A stretch of DNA of 22,613 nt, from positions 1 to 22,613 of the forward strand of contig JBBQHB010000084.1 of the NCBI GenBank assembly GCA_038323575.1. Direction: 5' to 3'. Each line of letters begins with the position of its first letter. Within the stretch, counting starts at the first letter, position 1. Positions 21,057 through 22,613 of the stretch are shown piece after piece. The DNA comes from CAINVV01 sp038323575. Its GTDB lineage: Bacteria > Bacteroidota > Bacteroidia > Bacteroidales > Prolixibacteraceae. Below the pieces are notes generated by a model. That model was not told where the DNA came from. It searched no databases and saw nothing but the letters and a program-made list of their open reading frames with translations. The translations under genes and the position numbers were made by a program.

Positions 21057-22289
21057 TTAATGAAAGAAAAGATAACCAACTAAAATGGCAGCAATCAGTC
21101 CGACAAAGTCGGCAATCAGTGCACAGGCAAGTGCATGCCTTGTTTTTTTAATCCCCACTGATCCGAAGTAGACTGCCAAAATAAAGAAAGTAGTGTCTGA
21201 CACCCCTTGTACAGTGCAGCTGAGCTTACCCACGAAAGAGTCGGCCCCATAAGTTTTCATTGCATCAATCATCATTCCTCGTGAACCGCTCCCGCTCAAA
21301 GGCTTCATCAAACCCGTAGGCAAAGCTGCAACAAATTCCGAATTGACACCCATGGAATCAAAGATCCATTTTATACCTGCCACAAAATAATCCATGGCTC
21401 CGGATGCCCTGAAAACCCCAATAGCAACCAGGATAGCCACTAAATACGGAATAATTCTCACAGCAGTTGCAAAACCCTCCTTCGCACCATCAATAAAAGT
21501 CTCGTAAACATTTATTCTGCTTTTTACTCCAAGTAAGATAAAAAACATAATAAGTGAGAAGAGGATTACATTGGTGGCAACTTTGGAAACAAGTGAAATC
21601 TGACCCTGTGACATGCTGCTCATTGACAGTATCAGGGCTAAAACGAGCGCTGTCGTTCCCAACAGATAAGCCAGAATTGTTTTATCCAAAAGATTGATTT
21701 TTTGCACAACCGAGACAGTAATTAATCCGGTCATATTGGCAAAGAAAGTAGCAATTAAAATCGGGATGAAAATATCAGCAGGGTCCGCTGCGCCCAACTG
21801 GGCGCGGTACACCATGATTGAAATAGGAATCAGACACAATCCTGAGGCATTCAACACCAGAAACATGATCTGGGCATTAGAGGCTACCTCCTTGTGCGGA
21901 TTGCTTACCTGCATCTCTTTCATTGCCTGGAGACCCATGGGTGTAGCGGCATTGTCGAGCCCCATCATGTTGGCGGCAAAATTGAGCATCATTGGTCCGT
22001 ATGCCGGATGATTTTTGCCAAGTTCGGGGAAAAGCTTATTGAAAAAGGGACCAATTAGCTTGGATATAATAGCGACAATGCCCCCCTTTTCACCTATTTT
22101 CATGATCCCCGACCAGAATGTCAATACCCCGGTTAGGCCTAATGAGATTTCAAATCCAGTTTTAGACATCTCAAAAGTTGCATTCACCATCTCAGGAAAA
22201 CTATTCACATCACCAAGGAATATCAACTTGAAAAGTGCGATCACAAACGCAACCAAAAAGAAAGAGATCCAGATATAGTTTAAGGCCAT
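21057..22289 (-). CDS. SpmA-SpmB fusion, nucleoside-recognition (Gate) domain membrane protein
   Basis: 410 residues with about ten hydrophobic helices. Residues 1-200 match spore maturation protein A (MLNFAANMMGLDNAATPMGLQAM, about 101-123); 245-410 match SpmB (RIIPYLVAILVAIGVFRASG, LMKPLSGSGSRGMM, TVQGVSDTTFFILAVYFGSVGIKKTRHA). In Bacillus the two are separate and act in spore dehydration; fused versions occur in non-sporing Bacteroidota and their substrate is unknown. The start ATG at 22287-22289 (MALNYIW) fits. First gene of a two-gene unit with the YkgJ-type gene. Confidence 0.9.
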   Translation of the reverse strand: MALNYIWISFFLVAFVIALFKLIFLGDVNSFPEMVNATFEMSKTGFEISLGLTGVLTFWSGIMKIGEKGGIVAIISKLIGPFFNKLFPELGKNHPAYGPMMLNFAANMMGLDNAATPMGLQAMKEMQVSNPHKEVASNAQIMFLVLNASGLCLIPISIMVYRAQLGAADPADIFIPILIATFFANMTGLITVSVVQKINLLDKTILAYLLGTTALVLALILSMSSMSQGQISLVSKVATNVILFSLIMFFILLGVKSRINVYETFIDGAKEGFATAVRIIPYLVAILVAIGVFRASGAMDYFVAGIKWIFDSMGVNSEFVAALPTGLMKPLSGSGSRGMMIDAMKTYGADSFVGKLSCTVQGVSDTTFFILAVYFGSVGIKKTRHALACALIADFVGLIAAILVGYLFFH

Positions 22290-22333
22290 TTAGCGCTGAA
22301 GAAAAGTTTGGGACTACTTACGATGGTAAAAAT

Positions 22334-22366
22334 AAAAAAATCCAGAAGGTTTTCGGATTTTTTTTT
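22334..22366. terminator. Terminator-like hairpin with A and T runs
   Basis: AAAAAAATCC (22334-22343) pairs with GGATTTTTTT (22355-22364) around an 11-nt loop, with T tracts in both directions. It lies 45 bases upstream of the SpmA-SpmB start on the minus strand. There is no clear gene ending next to it in either direction, so it may be a leader attenuator for spmAB or the end of a short transcript. Confidence 0.5.
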
Positions 22367-22525
22367 ATCAGGTACAAGATTACCCTCATTTTTTTTGCAA
22401 AAACATCTGCAATAGAATTATTGGCTTCATCTGTCAGGTCAGAGCTGTTGTATATGACCAATTTGTAGCGGAAGCAGCGATTCAGCTCAAAAATAATATT
22501 GTTGAAAACTAAATAGTTGCAATAT

Positions 22526-22556
22526 GTTGGAAAAATAATTTTTCCGGCTAATTTTG
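22526..22556 (+). promoter_or_regulatory. Promoter GTTG-N19-TAATTTTG with an internal palindrome, pointing out of the window
   Basis: TAATTTTG (22549-22556) fits TAnnTTTG and GTTG (22526-22529) is one base off TTTG at 19-nt spacing. GGAAAAA-TAA-TTTTTCC (22529-22545) fills the spacer and could be an operator. Downstream (22561-22585) is GC-rich with a GGGGC-TGA-GCCCC hairpin, then no start codon before the window ends. In 22290-22525 I see only the terminator-like hairpin and an unconvincing minus-strand frame. Confidence 0.45.
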
Positions 22557-22613
22557 TAGGGCGGGAGCCGAAGGGGCTGAGCCCCAAGTTACTGGTTTTC
22601 AGTATAGTGTTCT

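Noticed and set aside
22318..22587. An 89-codon minus-strand frame near the right edge
   Set aside because: It runs through the terminator-like stem, the palindrome and the GC hairpin; no start signal and no family motif. Part of the middle looks mildly protein-like, so a decayed gene cannot be excluded.

Overview
The window looks like a chromosomal segment of a Bacteroidota (Bacteroidales-like) bacterium. Reasons: promoters of the Bacteroidota form TAnnTTTG (some with a TTTG-like element 19-21 nt upstream) lie just before several starts; Shine-Dalgarno sequences are weak or absent; the gene content is typical (RecG, a yicC-gmk pair, a trpEGDCFA cluster, a fused SpmA-SpmB protein, a Tricorn-like S41 protease, a TonB C-terminal-domain protein). 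No rRNA, tRNA, CRISPR array, transposase or phage gene was seen.

Layout. Positions 1-2344: a two-armed array of about 9-bp repeats running up to the start of recG. Positions 2345-5296: a solitary divergent rnfD-like gene, a gene remnant, a signal-peptide/TonB-domain gene broken at an A9 run, a YbjQ-family gene and a small membrane protein. Positions 5297-6989: a hairpin, a good promoter, then yicC and gmk. Positions 6990-7507: a long spacer with five small hairpins that share one 5-3-5 design. Positions 7508-12863: a compact tryptophan operon, trpE-trpG-trpD-trpC-trpF-trpA, in which trpB is missing. Positions 12864-19858 (minus strand): a small membrane protein, a Tricorn-like protease gene interrupted by one in-frame TAG, an SDR/DUF2867 oxidoreductase and a membrane-anchored multihaem cytochrome with seven haem-binding motifs. 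Positions 20000-20377 (plus): a group III truncated haemoglobin, divergent from the cytochrome. Positions 20440-22289 (minus): a YkgJ-type cysteine-cluster protein preceded by the SpmA-SpmB fusion. The last 320 bases hold a terminator-like hairpin and a promoter pointing out of the window.

How the genes work together. The trp genes encode chorismate-to-indole-glycerol-phosphate conversion plus the alpha subunit of tryptophan synthase; the beta subunit must be encoded elsewhere. The cytochrome and globin are divergent neighbours and may both serve redox or nitrogen-oxide chemistry (inference). The remaining genes are mostly housekeeping or of unknown role.

The most unusual aspect is the intergenic DNA. 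Several families of short tandem repeats (9-bp CACTYYAGK, ATGAGAY/ATGAGATAT, 7-bp AAAGGAT), in both orientations, butt directly against start and stop codons and in places supply the stop codon. Separate families of small palindromes sit in other spacers. I found no clear new enzyme system. The best candidates for follow-up are the gene-boundary repeats, the co-varying hairpins, the A9 frameshift, the in-frame amber codon and the missing trpB.
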